Shown here one piece after another: positions 33,908 to 43,112 of a stretch of DNA of 64,000 nucleotides. The DNA is from Cupriavidus necator (lineage in GTDB: Bacteria; Pseudomonadota; Gammaproteobacteria; Burkholderiales; Burkholderiaceae), in NCBI GenBank assembly GCA_022041995.1, contig CP074390.1:1612001-1676000 (forward strand), read 5' to 3'. Made by a program: the position numbers and the translations under genes. Position 1 is the first letter of the stretch, and each line of letters opens with the position of its first letter. The notes beneath the pieces were generated by a model. That model made no database searches. It was not told the origin of the DNA and worked only from the letters and a program-made list of their open reading frames with translations.

Positions 33908-35290
33908 TCAATGCCCCGCGCCCCGGATCGAATCGGGCGAGAAATACGCTTCGCTGAACTGCGGACTGCTGTTCAGGCGTACCGGCTTGCCTTCATTGGT
34001 CAGCCGGTCCGCCAGGTAGGAGCCAGCGGCGAGGTCATGGTAGAAGGCCACTGCCGGGTAGTAGCGCCGTGCATCGTAGGCGAAAAGCGACGATTGCAGA
34101 TTGGTGCGCCACAACTGGCCGCGGGCATCGTAGTTGTCGGCAAGCACGGCCATCCAGGTGTCCTCGTCCAGGTACAGGACGCGCTTCGCGTACTGATGCC
34201 GGAAGCCTTGCTTGAGGCTGGCTTCGAGCACCCAGACGCGGTGCAGTTCATAGCGGATAAGGTCGGGGGCCGCATGGTTGGGGCCCAGCAGCTCGGCGTA
34301 CTTGACGGCGGGATCGGCCAGCTTGTAGTTGTGGTACGGAATATAGATTTCCCGCTTGCCGACAATCTTCCAGTCGTAGCGTTCGCCGGAGCCATTGAAC
34401 AGGCGATCGTCGTCCACGGTGCGGAAGCCGCCCGGCCCAAGCGGCTGGTCGAAGCCGAACTCGGGTGCCTGGCGCACCCGGCGGGTGCCGGGATTGTATT
34501 GCCAGGTCCTGGCCGTATCCGAACCTTCGCGATCCCAGAAATTGTGGGAGACGATGATATTGCCGCGTTCACGCAAAGGCAGTTCGGTCTCAACGCGGGC
34601 GAAGGTGCGGTTGATCAGGGGCGAGGCTTTTTCGAACGCGGTGCCGTTGACCGGCGACCAGATGTCATATTTCCACTTGCCCCACGCGATCTTGCCGTCG
34701 CGATACACGACGGCCTGGTCATAGACGGCCGCCTCTTCGGCAATGGCGGAAGAGAAGCGCAGGTTCCACATCAGCTCCAGGCCATTCTTGGGAACCGGAA
34801 AGGGCGCCGTCGGCGGATAGTCCTTGAGGCCGTTCGCGTCGCTCGTCAGCTGCGTGCCGGGGGCGTGGTGCTGGATCGCCTTGTAGACGGCATCGCCATA
34901 GCGAAAGTCGCGATGGCTGGGATAGATCACCATCTTGAAGGTTGCCGGGTACAGCCTGAACATGGCGAGCTGCCCGTCGCTCAGGCGGGCACGGTACTGC
35001 TCCAGGTTCTGGGCCGTGATCGTTGCCAGCGGTTGTTCCGACGCGTAGGGATCGGGATACGCGTCTCCCGGCCGGAACGCCAGGCCTGCGGGCGCGGCCT
35101 GCCACTTGCCGCTCCACGCGGGGATGCTGCCATCCTTGTTGGCGGGCCGTTCGGCGCCCATTGGCGTGAGCGGGCCATCCAGACGCCTGACTTCATCAGG
35201 CGTCATCGCGGCAAGGGAAGGTGCGTTGATCTGTGAGGCGGCTAGCACCGCGCCGGCGATCGTGCATAGCAGGAAGGCTTTGCGCTTCAT
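33908..35290 (-). CDS. DUF1329 family exported protein
   Basis: 460 residues with a Sec signal peptide (KRKAFLLCTIAGAVLAASQINAPSLA) and the family start MTPDEVRRLDGPLTPMGAERPANKDGSIPAW, of which LTPMGAERPANKDG is the hallmark. DUF1329 proteins have an LolA-like fold, and their genes usually pair with DUF1302 outer-membrane proteins and RND transporters in hydrocarbon and steroid catabolism. No DUF1302 gene is seen here. It is the last gene of the minus-strand operon beginning near 38234; GGAGGAGAA precedes the start. It probably handles a lipophilic compound at the outer membrane. Confidence 0.85.
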   Translation of the reverse strand: MKRKAFLLCTIAGAVLAASQINAPSLAAMTPDEVRRLDGPLTPMGAERPANKDGSIPAWSGKWQAAPAGLAFRPGDAYPDPYASEQPLATITAQNLEQYRARLSDGQLAMFRLYPATFKMVIYPSHRDFRYGDAVYKAIQHHAPGTQLTSDANGLKDYPPTAPFPVPKNGLELMWNLRFSSAIAEEAAVYDQAVVYRDGKIAWGKWKYDIWSPVNGTAFEKASPLINRTFARVETELPLRERGNIIVSHNFWDREGSDTARTWQYNPGTRRVRQAPEFGFDQPLGPGGFRTVDDDRLFNGSGERYDWKIVGKREIYIPYHNYKLADPAVKYAELLGPNHAAPDLIRYELHRVWVLEASLKQGFRHQYAKRVLYLDEDTWMAVLADNYDARGQLWRTNLQSSLFAYDARRYYPAVAFYHDLAAGSYLADRLTNEGKPVRLNSSPQFSEAYFSPDSIRGAGH

Positions 35291-35366
35291 GGTTCTCCTC
35301 CAATTTCAATGGTGTTATGGTCGTGCGCCAGCATCGGCTGGCAGGCCGGCGTGCGGTCACCCGCGA

Positions 35367-36353
35367 TCAGGCATCGCGCGGCTCGGCGATACGCAGCACC
35401 AGCTTGCTTGCCGCCTTGCCCGACTGGACCAGGTCAAGCGCGCGCCCGGCGTGCTCCAGCGGCAGGCATTCGATGCGGGGCGGTCGCAGGCGCCCGCTGC
35501 CGAGCAGCGCTGCGATCTCGCGCAGCCGCGCGCCGCTGGGCATCTTGCTGAACGCCACGGCGCTGCGGACGCCACGCCGCGCGGCCGCGGCGGGATCGGG
35601 GCCGCTGTCGCCAACGACCAGCGTCAGGATGGCGACAAGGATGCCGCCGGGCCTGAGCAGCTCCATGCCGTTTGGCAGGATGCCGCAGCCAACGGCGTCC
35701 AGTACCAGGTCGACGCCAGCCGGCGCCCATGCCTGCATCGCGGCAGCGATGTCGCCGCCCCGGTAGTCAATTGCCAGGTCGCACCCGAGCGCCATCAGTT
35801 CGTCGCGGCGTGCCGCGCTGCAGGTGGCAGCGACGGTTGCCCCGGCTGTCTTTGCCAGTTGCACGGCAAACCTGCCGACCGCGCCGGCACCGCCATGAAC
35901 CAGCACCGTCTGGCCTGGCTTGAGTCCGCCTTCGTCGAAGAGTCCCGTCCAGGCGGCCAGCGCCGGGGTCGGGACGGCCGCGGCTTCGGCAAATCCCAGG
36001 TTGTCGGGAATCGGCACCACGCAATCCTGGCTGACCGCAACGTACTCGGCATAGGAACCCCATTTGCCTGCGCCGACCCCGGTTTGAGCGAACACGCGCT
36101 GTCCCGGGGCGAAGTCCTCGACGCCGCTCCCCACCGCTGCCACGACGCCGCTGGCATCGAAGCCGAGCACGAACGGGAAGCTGTATTGCATGAAGTGGCT
36201 CAGATAGCCTTCGCGGCATTTCCAGTCCGCGGGATTTACGCCGGCACAGGCCACGCGGATCAGGACTTCGCCGGCGGCGGGTTCCGGCCTCGGGAGGTCT
36301 CCAAGCCTGAGTACGTCCGGTCCGCCGGTACGATCCATGACGACAGCGCGCAT
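35367..36353 (-). CDS. Zinc-type MDR quinone oxidoreductase
   Basis: 328 residues from ATG 36353 (GGAGAAG upstream); a start four codons earlier is possible. It has a GroES-like domain (VLIRVACAGVNPADWKCREGY, LGFDASGVV) and a NADPH Rossmann domain (VLVHGGAGAVGRFAVQLAKTAGA). It lacks the Cys/His set of zinc alcohol dehydrogenases and belongs to the quinone reductase/zeta-crystallin group. It could reduce an enone in the pathway of this operon. The SDR gene ends 16 bp upstream, so the two are cotranscribed. Confidence 0.87.
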   Translation of the reverse strand: MRAVVMDRTGGPDVLRLGDLPRPEPAAGEVLIRVACAGVNPADWKCREGYLSHFMQYSFPFVLGFDASGVVAAVGSGVEDFAPGQRVFAQTGVGAGKWGSYAEYVAVSQDCVVPIPDNLGFAEAAAVPTPALAAWTGLFDEGGLKPGQTVLVHGGAGAVGRFAVQLAKTAGATVAATCSAARRDELMALGCDLAIDYRGGDIAAAMQAWAPAGVDLVLDAVGCGILPNGMELLRPGGILVAILTLVVGDSGPDPAAAARRGVRSAVAFSKMPSGARLREIAALLGSGRLRPPRIECLPLEHAGRALDLVQSGKAASKLVLRIAEPRDA

Positions 36354-36369
36354 GCTCTTCTCCATGGGC

Positions 36370-37244
36370 TTAGCTTGCGGACAGTTCGTGGCTCAAACCG
36401 GGATGTGCCCAGGACGGGATCACGGGCGGCGGCAGCATGCCCTGGCCGTCAAGCGTACGGACGTTCAGCCCGTGCGCCAGGGGGAAGTGCAGGCTATGGG
36501 CGATGTGGCCGGTGCGCAGCCGGGCCGGCACGCTGCACAGTGCAAGCGCCGTCTCCACCAGGTACTCCACTGGCTCGGTGGGATAGCCATCCGGGATATA
36601 GCGCTCGCTGCCTGGCGTGCGGATCGCCGTGCTTGGCGCTACGGAATTGACCGCGATATTGTCGGCCTCCAGTTCCGCTGCCAGGCCCTCGGTGAACCGG
36701 TTGATGGCGGCCTTGACCGCGGCGTAGGCCGTGGCCCCGCCAGCCCGGTCAAAGTCCTGATATGGGCGAGCCGGCGACAGGGCGGTGACGGAGCCCAGGT
36801 TCAGGATCCACCCCGCGCCGCGCGCGCGCATCAGCGGGATCGCTGCACGGCTGAGCACGAAGGGGATGCGCAGGTAGTGCCCGACCGTCCTGTCGAAGAT
36901 TTCCAGCGGCATCGATTCGATGCCGCTGTATTCCGCCATGCCGGCATTGTTGACCAGGATGTCGAGACCGCCCGCGGCGCTTGCCGCCTGCGCCACTACG
37001 TTGTCGCGCTGCGCCGGGTCTTCGAGATCCGCCGCCAGCGCGATGGCACGGCCCCTTGCCGCCTGATCTGGCCAACTGTCTCGGCCAGCGTGCCAGGTTC
37101 GTCCTCGGACTCGCCTGCGCGCCGTGCCGTGGCAACCACCAGCGCGCCCTCCGCGGCGAAGCGCTGCGCGATGGCGCGGCCGATGCCGCGGCTGGCGCCG
37201 GTCACCAGCGCAATCTTTCCTGTCAGTGTTCCGGGTCCGGTCAT
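36370..37244 (-). CDS. SDR-family oxidoreductase (frame disrupted)
   Basis: The start ATG 37244 gives TGKIALVTGASRGIGRAIAQ with the NAD(P) loop, up to GQIRRQG. The rest (GRAIALAADLEDPAQRDN, NNAGMAEYSGIESM, LNLGSVTALS, then an unusual YQDFDRAGGATAYAAVKAAINRF) is one frame away. The break is at CCCC 37052-37055 on the plus strand (GGGG in the gene); one more G restores about 291 residues. Tyr and Lys of TAYAAVK form the catalytic pair. It overlaps the upstream gene by ATGA. It would oxidise or reduce an alcohol/ketone intermediate of the operon. Confidence 0.8.
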
Positions 37245-37900
37245 GGCGCGTATTCCTCTGTGCGGTTGTGGTTGGCAATCAGGCTTGCCGCGAGCGGGCA
37301 GAAGGCATGGGAGATCGCCTGGACTGTCCATTCGGGAAACTCGGGGTCGAACCATCGGTCGACATGGCCCCAATGAAAGGGGTGCATCAGGTATTCGCCC
37401 ATCAGATCGTCTGCGCTGGCGAACTCCTGCTGCCAGACATGGGTCCATGTGCCGGGTGACAAGACGCGGGCAAGCCGCCAGTTGAGGATGCCGGGCATGT
37501 ACTCAGGCATCCGCAGGAGGTCCTGCTCAAGGCCGCGGACCTGCCAGTCCGGCGCTTCAGGCCGGACCCGGAACATCAGCGTGCGCCAGATCCCGTGGCG
37601 CAACTGCGGGGCGCGCAGTCCGCCCGAGATCGGGCGATAGGCGATGCTATCCACCGCTGCGATGCCGTCCAGCGCGGCAGCCAGGCCGGTGCCGTGGCCA
37701 GGCGAGCCGGTTGAAGTCGGGTCGAATTGCAGGTCGAGCGTATAGTCGCCAGCGCCCCAGCTTCCCGCCAGGTTCCGGCCAATCGCCACATGGCACAGGC
37801 CCGGCAGCGTTTCAATCCGCGCAAGCAAGGCTTGCTCCTGTGTGCACGTGCCGGCGCAGAAGCCAGCGTGCAATCGGACCTGTGCTGTCTCAAGCCGCAT
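37241..37900 (-). CDS. Dabb-like (stress-responsive A/B barrel) protein, two-domain
   Basis: 219 residues from ATG 37900 with AAGGAG seven bases upstream. The C-terminal half has the ferredoxin-like A/B-barrel pattern: LMFRVRPEAPDWQVRGLEQDLLRMPEYMPG and THVWQQEFASADDLMGEYLMHPFHWGHVDRWF, of which the HPFHW motif is notable. The N-terminal half probably repeats the fold. Such proteins are dimeric small-molecule enzymes or carriers. It overlaps its neighbours on both sides (11 bp and ATGA), so all are translated together. A specific reaction cannot be named. Confidence 0.65.
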   Translation of the reverse strand: MRLETAQVRLHAGFCAGTCTQEQALLARIETLPGLCHVAIGRNLAGSWGAGDYTLDLQFDPTSTGSPGHGTGLAAALDGIAAVDSIAYRPISGGLRAPQLRHGIWRTLMFRVRPEAPDWQVRGLEQDLLRMPEYMPGILNWRLARVLSPGTWTHVWQQEFASADDLMGEYLMHPFHWGHVDRWFDPEFPEWTVQAISHAFCPLAASLIANHNRTEEYAP

Positions 37901-38234
37901 CGCAATGCTCCTTGCGCTGGGGCAGCGCATGTGCCGCATCGGCCATCACATGGCGGCGGCGGCCTTCACACAGCGTGTCCACTGTCGACCAGAAGCCCAG
38001 GGCCGGGGCATCGATGCTGGCGCGCATGGCGTAGTAAGCCGGCGCATCCGCCACTTGCCACAGCAGCCACAGCGTATTGGGTGCATCTTCCAGCGCCACC
38101 GGCGGCGACACCCAGCGCTGCAGCAGCGCCAGGCCCCTGGCGGCACTGCCGGGCAGGTACTGGCTTTCCAGCAGGGTCAGCGCCGTGGGCAGGTGCCCGG
38201 GCGCGAGCACGATTTCATCGAGTATGTGGATCAT
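37890..38234 (-). CDS. Small protein, possibly A/B-barrel-like, first gene of operon
   Basis: 114 residues, not firmly recognised. IHILDEIVLAPGHLPTALTLL resembles the first beta-alpha unit of an A/B-barrel protein, and LWLLWQVADAPAYYAMRAS resembles the strand-helix where Dabb proteins carry the T.hVW..F motif. It overlaps the next gene by 11 bp, with its stop at 37890. It opens a minus-strand operon through the SDR, the MDR reductase and DUF1329, and lies divergent from an AraC regulator. A role in the same pathway is likely; the reaction is unknown. Confidence 0.6.
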   Translation of the reverse strand: MIHILDEIVLAPGHLPTALTLLESQYLPGSAARGLALLQRWVSPPVALEDAPNTLWLLWQVADAPAYYAMRASIDAPALGFWSTVDTLCEGRRRHVMADAAHALPQRKEHCDAA

Positions 38235-38488
38235 GGCTGTGTCTCACGCGACGCAGGCAGGGCGCAGCAAAGCTGCGATGCCGGAGCCGGGGGTTTGCGG
38301 GAGGGAAGCGCGGTCATGGTTTGTCCCGTATAGGCATGGCGTTCATCGCATGGCAACCTCCATCGCCCAGGCCGCGCGCAAGCTGTTGCGCGGAGGGAAG
38401 TGCCGGGATGATTATGGGAGGCCAGGCCGCACCGGATCCCTACCCGGACGATCAACCATCGCTACCGAAGCAATCAGGACGAGCGCCC

Positions 38489-39496
38489 ATGAATGCCCAC
38501 ATACCGGGGAATCCCGTACCTGTTCCGCACGGCATGGTGCAGCGCTTGCTGGACGAACTGAAGCGCCAGGGCGTCGAGGTTCCACCTGCCGCCGGCGCAT
38601 CCGGGCATGCGCCGCCTGCCCGGTTCACCGCGCTCTATCGCGCGGCGATCGAGCGGCTGGAGGCCCTGGTCGCCAAAGGCAACGGCCACCCTCCGATGCG
38701 CAAGCAGGAAGTGGACTTGTTGTGCCGTTGCGTATTGAGCAGCCAGACGCTGAGGGAGGCGATCCGCTGCGCGGCCGACTTCTGCGCGATGCTGTATCCG
38801 CGCGCCGGTGCGCTCAGCCTCGGGCAAAGCGCAGGCCAGGCGGTGTTCCGCATGGATTCGCTGCGGCGTGCGAATTCCTCTGCGGCTTGTCTGGTGGACC
38901 TGACCGGGCTCTTCTTCTATATGCAGTTGTTCGGCTGGCTGGTCGGCCAGCCGCTACGCCCGACCCATGTCTACCTGGCGCATCCCCGGCGCGAGGACGC
39001 CATGCCTTTCCTGGGCTTGTTCCATGCCGCGGTGACGTCTGGCGCCCAGACCTACGGATTCGAATTCGATGAGGCCTTGCTCGAGCGGCCGGTCGTGCGC
39101 CAGGCCGCAGAGCTCGACGCCTTCCTGGAAGACTTTCCTTACCGGCTGATCGGTGCGCCGGTCGAGGTCGTATCACTGAGCCAGCAGGTGCGCGGCATCC
39201 TGCATGCAGCGCTGGTGCATGGCGCGCGGCTGCCGACACTGGCTGAGCTGGCCATGCGCTTTGATGTGAGCGAGCCGACCCTGCGCCGCCGTCTCGCTGC
39301 CGACGGCAGCAGCTACCGGGTACTGCGCGAACACAGCCTGCAGGAGTACGCCGAACAATGCCTGTGCACGACCAACTGGTCGGTAGGAAGAATCGCGGAG
39401 CAGCTTGGCTTTGCCAGCGAGGAAGCGTTTCGCCGGGCGTTCCAGCGCTGGACCGGGCATGCGCCGACGCGCTTCAGGCGGGAAAGCAGGGGGTGA
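38489..39496 (+). CDS. AraC-family regulator with arabinose-binding-type N-terminal domain
   Basis: 335 residues from ATG 38489; an ATG at 38408 is also in frame. The N-terminal domain (about 30-220) is of the OruR/ArgR-like Arabinose_bd type, with LLCRCVLSSQTLREAIRCAADFCAML. The C-terminal double HTH is clear: LPTLAELAMRFDVSEPTLRRRLAADGSSY and WSVGRIAEQLGFASEEAFRRAFQRWTGHAPTRFR, cut to the motifs SEPTLRRRL and GFASEEAFRRAFQRWTG. It is divergent from the 38234-33908 operon with 254 bp between, so it probably activates it. Confidence 0.87.
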   Translation: MNAHIPGNPVPVPHGMVQRLLDELKRQGVEVPPAAGASGHAPPARFTALYRAAIERLEALVAKGNGHPPMRKQEVDLLCRCVLSSQTLREAIRCAADFCAMLYPRAGALSLGQSAGQAVFRMDSLRRANSSAACLVDLTGLFFYMQLFGWLVGQPLRPTHVYLAHPRREDAMPFLGLFHAAVTSGAQTYGFEFDEALLERPVVRQAAELDAFLEDFPYRLIGAPVEVVSLSQQVRGILHAALVHGARLPTLAELAMRFDVSEPTLRRRLAADGSSYRVLREHSLQEYAEQCLCTTNWSVGRIAEQLGFASEEAFRRAFQRWTGHAPTRFRRESRG

Positions 39497-39569
39497 GGCG
39501 GTGGACGGGAATTGGTGAAGCGGTCATTCGCCGATCCCTGCCGCCTGTAGACGTCAGGGGACCCATGCC

Positions 39570-40124
39570 TTACTGTGCCCGGCGCGACGGCACACGACTC
39601 GCCGTGACGGTGATCTCGACCAGCCATCCCGGCGGCACCAGCCGCAAGACTTCGGCTCGCGTGCGCACCGGCACGTTGGGCTGCTCGTCAGTCCCGAAGT
39701 ACTGGTTATAGACGCTCGAGAAGCCGGTGAAGTCGGGCTTGCCCGTAGCCGGGTCCGCCACGATCAACGCCTGCATGGAGACGATGTCGCTCATGCGATA
39801 GCCGCGGTCCTTGAGGATCCGCTCGATCTGACCAAGCACGTTGCGGGTCTGGGTTGCGGTGTCGCCATAGGAGGCGGCGGTATCGGGCGGCGCCGAGGCA
39901 TTCGCCACCGTGGGCCCCACGCCGCTGAGCACAAGCTGCTGCGCATTGGCGGGAATCTCGATCACCTCGGCGAACTCACGCGTCCACGGTTCGGTCATGT
40001 GTGCCGGGTTGCGATGCCTGACGATCTGCTCGGCGGCGTTAGCATTGGCAATGCAGAGCGCCGGCGCTGCGAGCGTGGCAAGGGTGGCGATGGAAATACA
40101 GGATAGCAAGCGTGCTGTGCGCAT
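39570..40124 (-). CDS. RidA-family protein with signal peptide
   Basis: 184 residues. An N-terminal signal peptide (LLSCISIATLATLAAPALC...ANA) is followed by a YjgF/RidA trimeric fold: QLVLSGVGPTVANAS, QTRNVLGQIERILKDRGYRMSDIVSMQALI, and the end VEITVTASRVP. RidA hydrolyses enamines and imines; exported relatives are less studied and often act in catabolic pathways. The active-site Arg (RTRAEVLRLVPPG) appears present. It lies 96 bp from the amidohydrolase gene on the same strand and probably belongs to that set. Confidence 0.85.
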   Translation of the reverse strand: MRTARLLSCISIATLATLAAPALCIANANAAEQIVRHRNPAHMTEPWTREFAEVIEIPANAQQLVLSGVGPTVANASAPPDTAASYGDTATQTRNVLGQIERILKDRGYRMSDIVSMQALIVADPATGKPDFTGFSSVYNQYFGTDEQPNVPVRTRAEVLRLVPPGWLVEITVTASRVPSRRAQ

Positions 40125-40220
40125 AGAGGGCCTGTGGAGGAAAGCAAGAATTGAGGGGCGGCGGTGTGCATGTCATCTCAACCAGAAGGCACCGCTCGGT
40201 ACTCTCACGCTAAGGAACGC

Positions 40221-41696
40221 TCAAAATTTCAAAATCTCGTCAGCGGCATTGAGAATCCGGCTGGAGGACGCCTGAGCACCGCGAACAATGCTGTCCACGT
40301 TGTAGGCTAGCAAGCGTCCGCTTTTCTTTATTAATCGACCATCGACTAACACCGTGTCTACGTTGCTGGCGCTGCCGCTCTGCACAATCGCCGTTTCGAT
40401 ATTGCCTATTGGCCAGATGTTCAGATCCTTGGCCCGCACCAGGATGATGTCCGCGCGCTTACCTTCAGTGATTGATCCGGTGATGTCACCGATGCCCATG
40501 GCGATGGCCCCATTGATCGTGGCCATCTCAATCACCTCTTGCACGCTGACCGCCCGTGCCCGCTCGCTCGATGTGCCGACCCATGGCACCCCGAGGTTCC
40601 AGGTGAAACGCATCATTTCGAACATGTCCGGTGGGGCAATGGACGTCGCGTCGCTTGACAATGAGATGGTCAGCCCCGCGGCACGCATCGCGAACAGGGC
40701 GGCCCGGGCATCGCCCGTACTGCTGAGCCGGAGCTCGGAGTGCGTCGCAAATGAGAGCGGTGTCTTCGTGCGCGCCATCGCCGCCAGGTCCGCGGTTGTC
40801 GCCGGGACGTAGTGCGCGATCATGAAGTCCGGGCCGAGGTAGCCGCGCCTCTCGTAGTCGACTGCATCCACATTGTTGGGCGCCTCCTGCGGCGCATGGA
40901 TGGCAACCGGAAGCCTGCTCTCCTTGACGAACTTCATTTCCTCATGAAAGACAGCATCAGTGCTTTGTTGTGGGCCGCGCAGATTCAGTCCCAGGTGAAC
41001 CAGGCCATCGAACGGCGAGTTATCACCGAACCATTGGTGCCGGACGCGCGCAAGGTCGCTAAACTTGTTGACCTCGTCTACCGGCAGCTTGTCAATGTGA
41101 CCGTACGAATAGCGGGCCCTGAGCAGCGAGTGCTGATGCGCGCGAAGTTCGGCATCCGCATGGGCGGCAGAGCGGGTGTTATGCGACCAGTTGTGCACGG
41201 TAGTAGTCCCGCCGTTCGCTAGTTCAGCGCACGCAAGGAGCACGCTGTTGTAGAAGTCCTCGGGCGTGTATAGGGCGGATGTGGCGCTCTTGGCCGGGTA
41301 GTAGGAGAAGCCGCCGTCTCGCGCAGTGAAGCTGCGTCCGATCGCGCTCCACATATGGTAATGAGAGTTGACGAAGCCGGGCATGACGATCATGTCCGTC
41401 GCATCGATCGTCTGCGCATCGCTCGCCCTCAAATCCCGACCGATCTTCTCGATTACGCCGTTTCGAATCAATATATCGGCGCCTGGCAAGACGCCATGTC
41501 TGCGGTCGACCGTGATGATCATGCCATTTTTGATCAGGTAGGTGCCTCGACGGCCTCCGCGCGCCGCAGATGGCTTGCCGTTCCGCGCCGATGCCGATGC
41601 AGAAGCGGAAGCCGAAGCGAAAAGCGTGGGTATCCCGGTTGCCGCGACCATCATTGCGCCGGCGACCTTGGTGAATTCTCTTCTGGTTGTTTTCAT
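40221..41696 (-). CDS. Amidohydrolase / cytosine-deaminase-like metal hydrolase, Tat-exported
   Basis: 491 residues. The N-terminus TRREFTKVAGAMMVAATG is a twin-arginine signal, so it acts in the periplasm. The catalytic barrel has the metal motif NSHYHMW (HxH) near residue 110, the metal His in AIHAPQEAPNN, a further His in ATHSELRLS, and the metal Asp in SLSSDATSIAPPD. This is the TRZ/ATZ-guanine-deaminase group, which deaminates or hydrolyses cyclic C-N compounds. It clusters with a deacetylase-fold hydrolase, FAH hydrolase, MFS transporter and RidA. The substrate is unknown; RRxF and HxH make family and location firm. Confidence 0.85.
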   Translation of the reverse strand: MKTTRREFTKVAGAMMVAATGIPTLFASASASASASARNGKPSAARGGRRGTYLIKNGMIITVDRRHGVLPGADILIRNGVIEKIGRDLRASDAQTIDATDMIVMPGFVNSHYHMWSAIGRSFTARDGGFSYYPAKSATSALYTPEDFYNSVLLACAELANGGTTTVHNWSHNTRSAAHADAELRAHQHSLLRARYSYGHIDKLPVDEVNKFSDLARVRHQWFGDNSPFDGLVHLGLNLRGPQQSTDAVFHEEMKFVKESRLPVAIHAPQEAPNNVDAVDYERRGYLGPDFMIAHYVPATTADLAAMARTKTPLSFATHSELRLSSTGDARAALFAMRAAGLTISLSSDATSIAPPDMFEMMRFTWNLGVPWVGTSSERARAVSVQEVIEMATINGAIAMGIGDITGSITEGKRADIILVRAKDLNIWPIGNIETAIVQSGSASNVDTVLVDGRLIKKSGRLLAYNVDSIVRGAQASSSRILNAADEILKF

Positions 41697-41820
41697 ATTT
41701 CCTTCCGATGCGATTTGGATTGCAGGAAGACAGGTGCGGTCAACTCGTCTTGAGAAAGAATGCTGCGGTCATTGCCAGCCCTGTCAGGACGACCCCCGGG
41801 CAGCATCCGATCGACCGGCG

Positions 41821-43071
41821 TCATGGCTTACGCACAGGCAGAGACATGCGGTCGGTCCGCAGTAGCACGGTGAGTACTATGCCAATGACCGATAGCAACG
41901 TGATCTGCGCCAGGCCGGCGGCGCTCCAGCCCAGCCGCACCGCGATGCCACCGATGATGTAGCCAGCGAAAGCGCCGGCGCCGTAGAGCGTCGTGACAAA
42001 GACACCGGTCGCTCGGTTCGTGAGCGAAGCGCGCACGGACTTGATATGGTAGCCGGCCAGGTTCACGTACAGAACGCCGCTCACTACCAGCCCCCACACG
42101 AATGACAGCACCGACTGGACCAGTATGCCGGTCGGACCCGAGAACAGAAGGAAGCCGAGCAGCCCTGTCCCCGCAAAGCTCAGCGACAACACGAGCTTGG
42201 GGTGAAAACGGTCGCCGAGCCAGCCACCAAAGATGGAGGCGAACACGCCGCACCCGAAGATGCTCATGACGCGACCCGTATCCGACGGCGTGTAGTGCAG
42301 ATGCTCTCGCAGGAACGTGGGGTACATGCCAAGGTAGCCATAGATGCACAACCCGCCAATGACGCTCATCACGGTCAAGAGGGCCGTGTTGCGGTTCCAC
42401 ATCGTGGTTGCACCGCGCGTGTCGACGTGCGTGGCCACGGTGCTGGCCTTCTCGGTCATGTGCTTGCTCACGGCAACCGCGATCAGCGCCATGGCGGCAA
42501 ATCCAGCCAGGCCGAACACCACCAACGGCAATCGCCAGTTGCGCTCAATGCCGATCAGGTGCCCACCGAGCAGCGGCCCCACGATGGCGCCGATGCCAAA
42601 GGAGAAGTTGATGGCCCCAACAGCGGTCGCGCGGAAGCGCGCGAAATAGCTCGCCGCGATGGCGATTACCACAGTCAGCTGCATCGCTTCGCCGATGCCG
42701 GTGGCTGCGCGGTAGACGATCATGTCAGCGAAGCCAGCCGAATAGGCAGTCAACAGCGTGCCAAGCGAGAAGATCGCGATGCCGATCTGGAGCACTGTTT
42801 TGCGCGACCAGCGCGCCAGCAGATAGCCCGTCGGCACACCGGCTAGCGCCATGCCGAGCGTAAAGATGGTCGAAAGCAGGCCGGTGTCGGCGAGGCCGAA
42901 CCCAAATTCCCTTCGCACATCTGCCGCGATCAGCGGGAAGATCTGCCGGTCCATCGCGTTGAGCGCATAGGAGGCGAGCAGCACAAGAAACATGCCGATC
43001 TCCAGTGCGGTGACGGGCGCTTCGCTGCGCGCGTCACCGGTCAGCGGGGCGGCCGATGTCGAGGAATTCAC
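41821..43071 (-). CDS. MFS transporter
   Basis: 416 residues from GTG 43071, with GAAGGAGACAAC upstream; the open frame continues much further but without membrane protein features. Twelve predicted membrane segments, starting GMFLVLLASYALNAMDRQIFPLIAADVRREF. The MFS A-motif-like GYLLARWSRKTVLQ lies between segments 2 and 3, and GGWLGDRFHPKLVLS after segment 8. It resembles aromatic-acid/sialate-type importers. It probably imports the substrate of the surrounding hydrolase genes. The gene follows the deacetylase-like gene with 41 bp between. Confidence 0.88.
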   Translation of the reverse strand: MNSSTSAAPLTGDARSEAPVTALEIGMFLVLLASYALNAMDRQIFPLIAADVRREFGFGLADTGLLSTIFTLGMALAGVPTGYLLARWSRKTVLQIGIAIFSLGTLLTAYSAGFADMIVYRAATGIGEAMQLTVVIAIAASYFARFRATAVGAINFSFGIGAIVGPLLGGHLIGIERNWRLPLVVFGLAGFAAMALIAVAVSKHMTEKASTVATHVDTRGATTMWNRNTALLTVMSVIGGLCIYGYLGMYPTFLREHLHYTPSDTGRVMSIFGCGVFASIFGGWLGDRFHPKLVLSLSFAGTGLLGFLLFSGPTGILVQSVLSFVWGLVVSGVLYVNLAGYHIKSVRASLTNRATGVFVTTLYGAGAFAGYIIGGIAVRLGWSAAGLAQITLLSVIGIVLTVLLRTDRMSLPVRKP

Positions 43072-43112
43072 GTGTTGTCTCCTTCTCGTCGAGCGAGAAA
43101 TTTGTTCGAGTT

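Noticed and set aside
39497..39569. Possible GGCGG...CCGCC stem between convergent AraC and RidA genes
   Set aside because: Interrupted pairing and a long loop without a T-run; not a supportable terminator.
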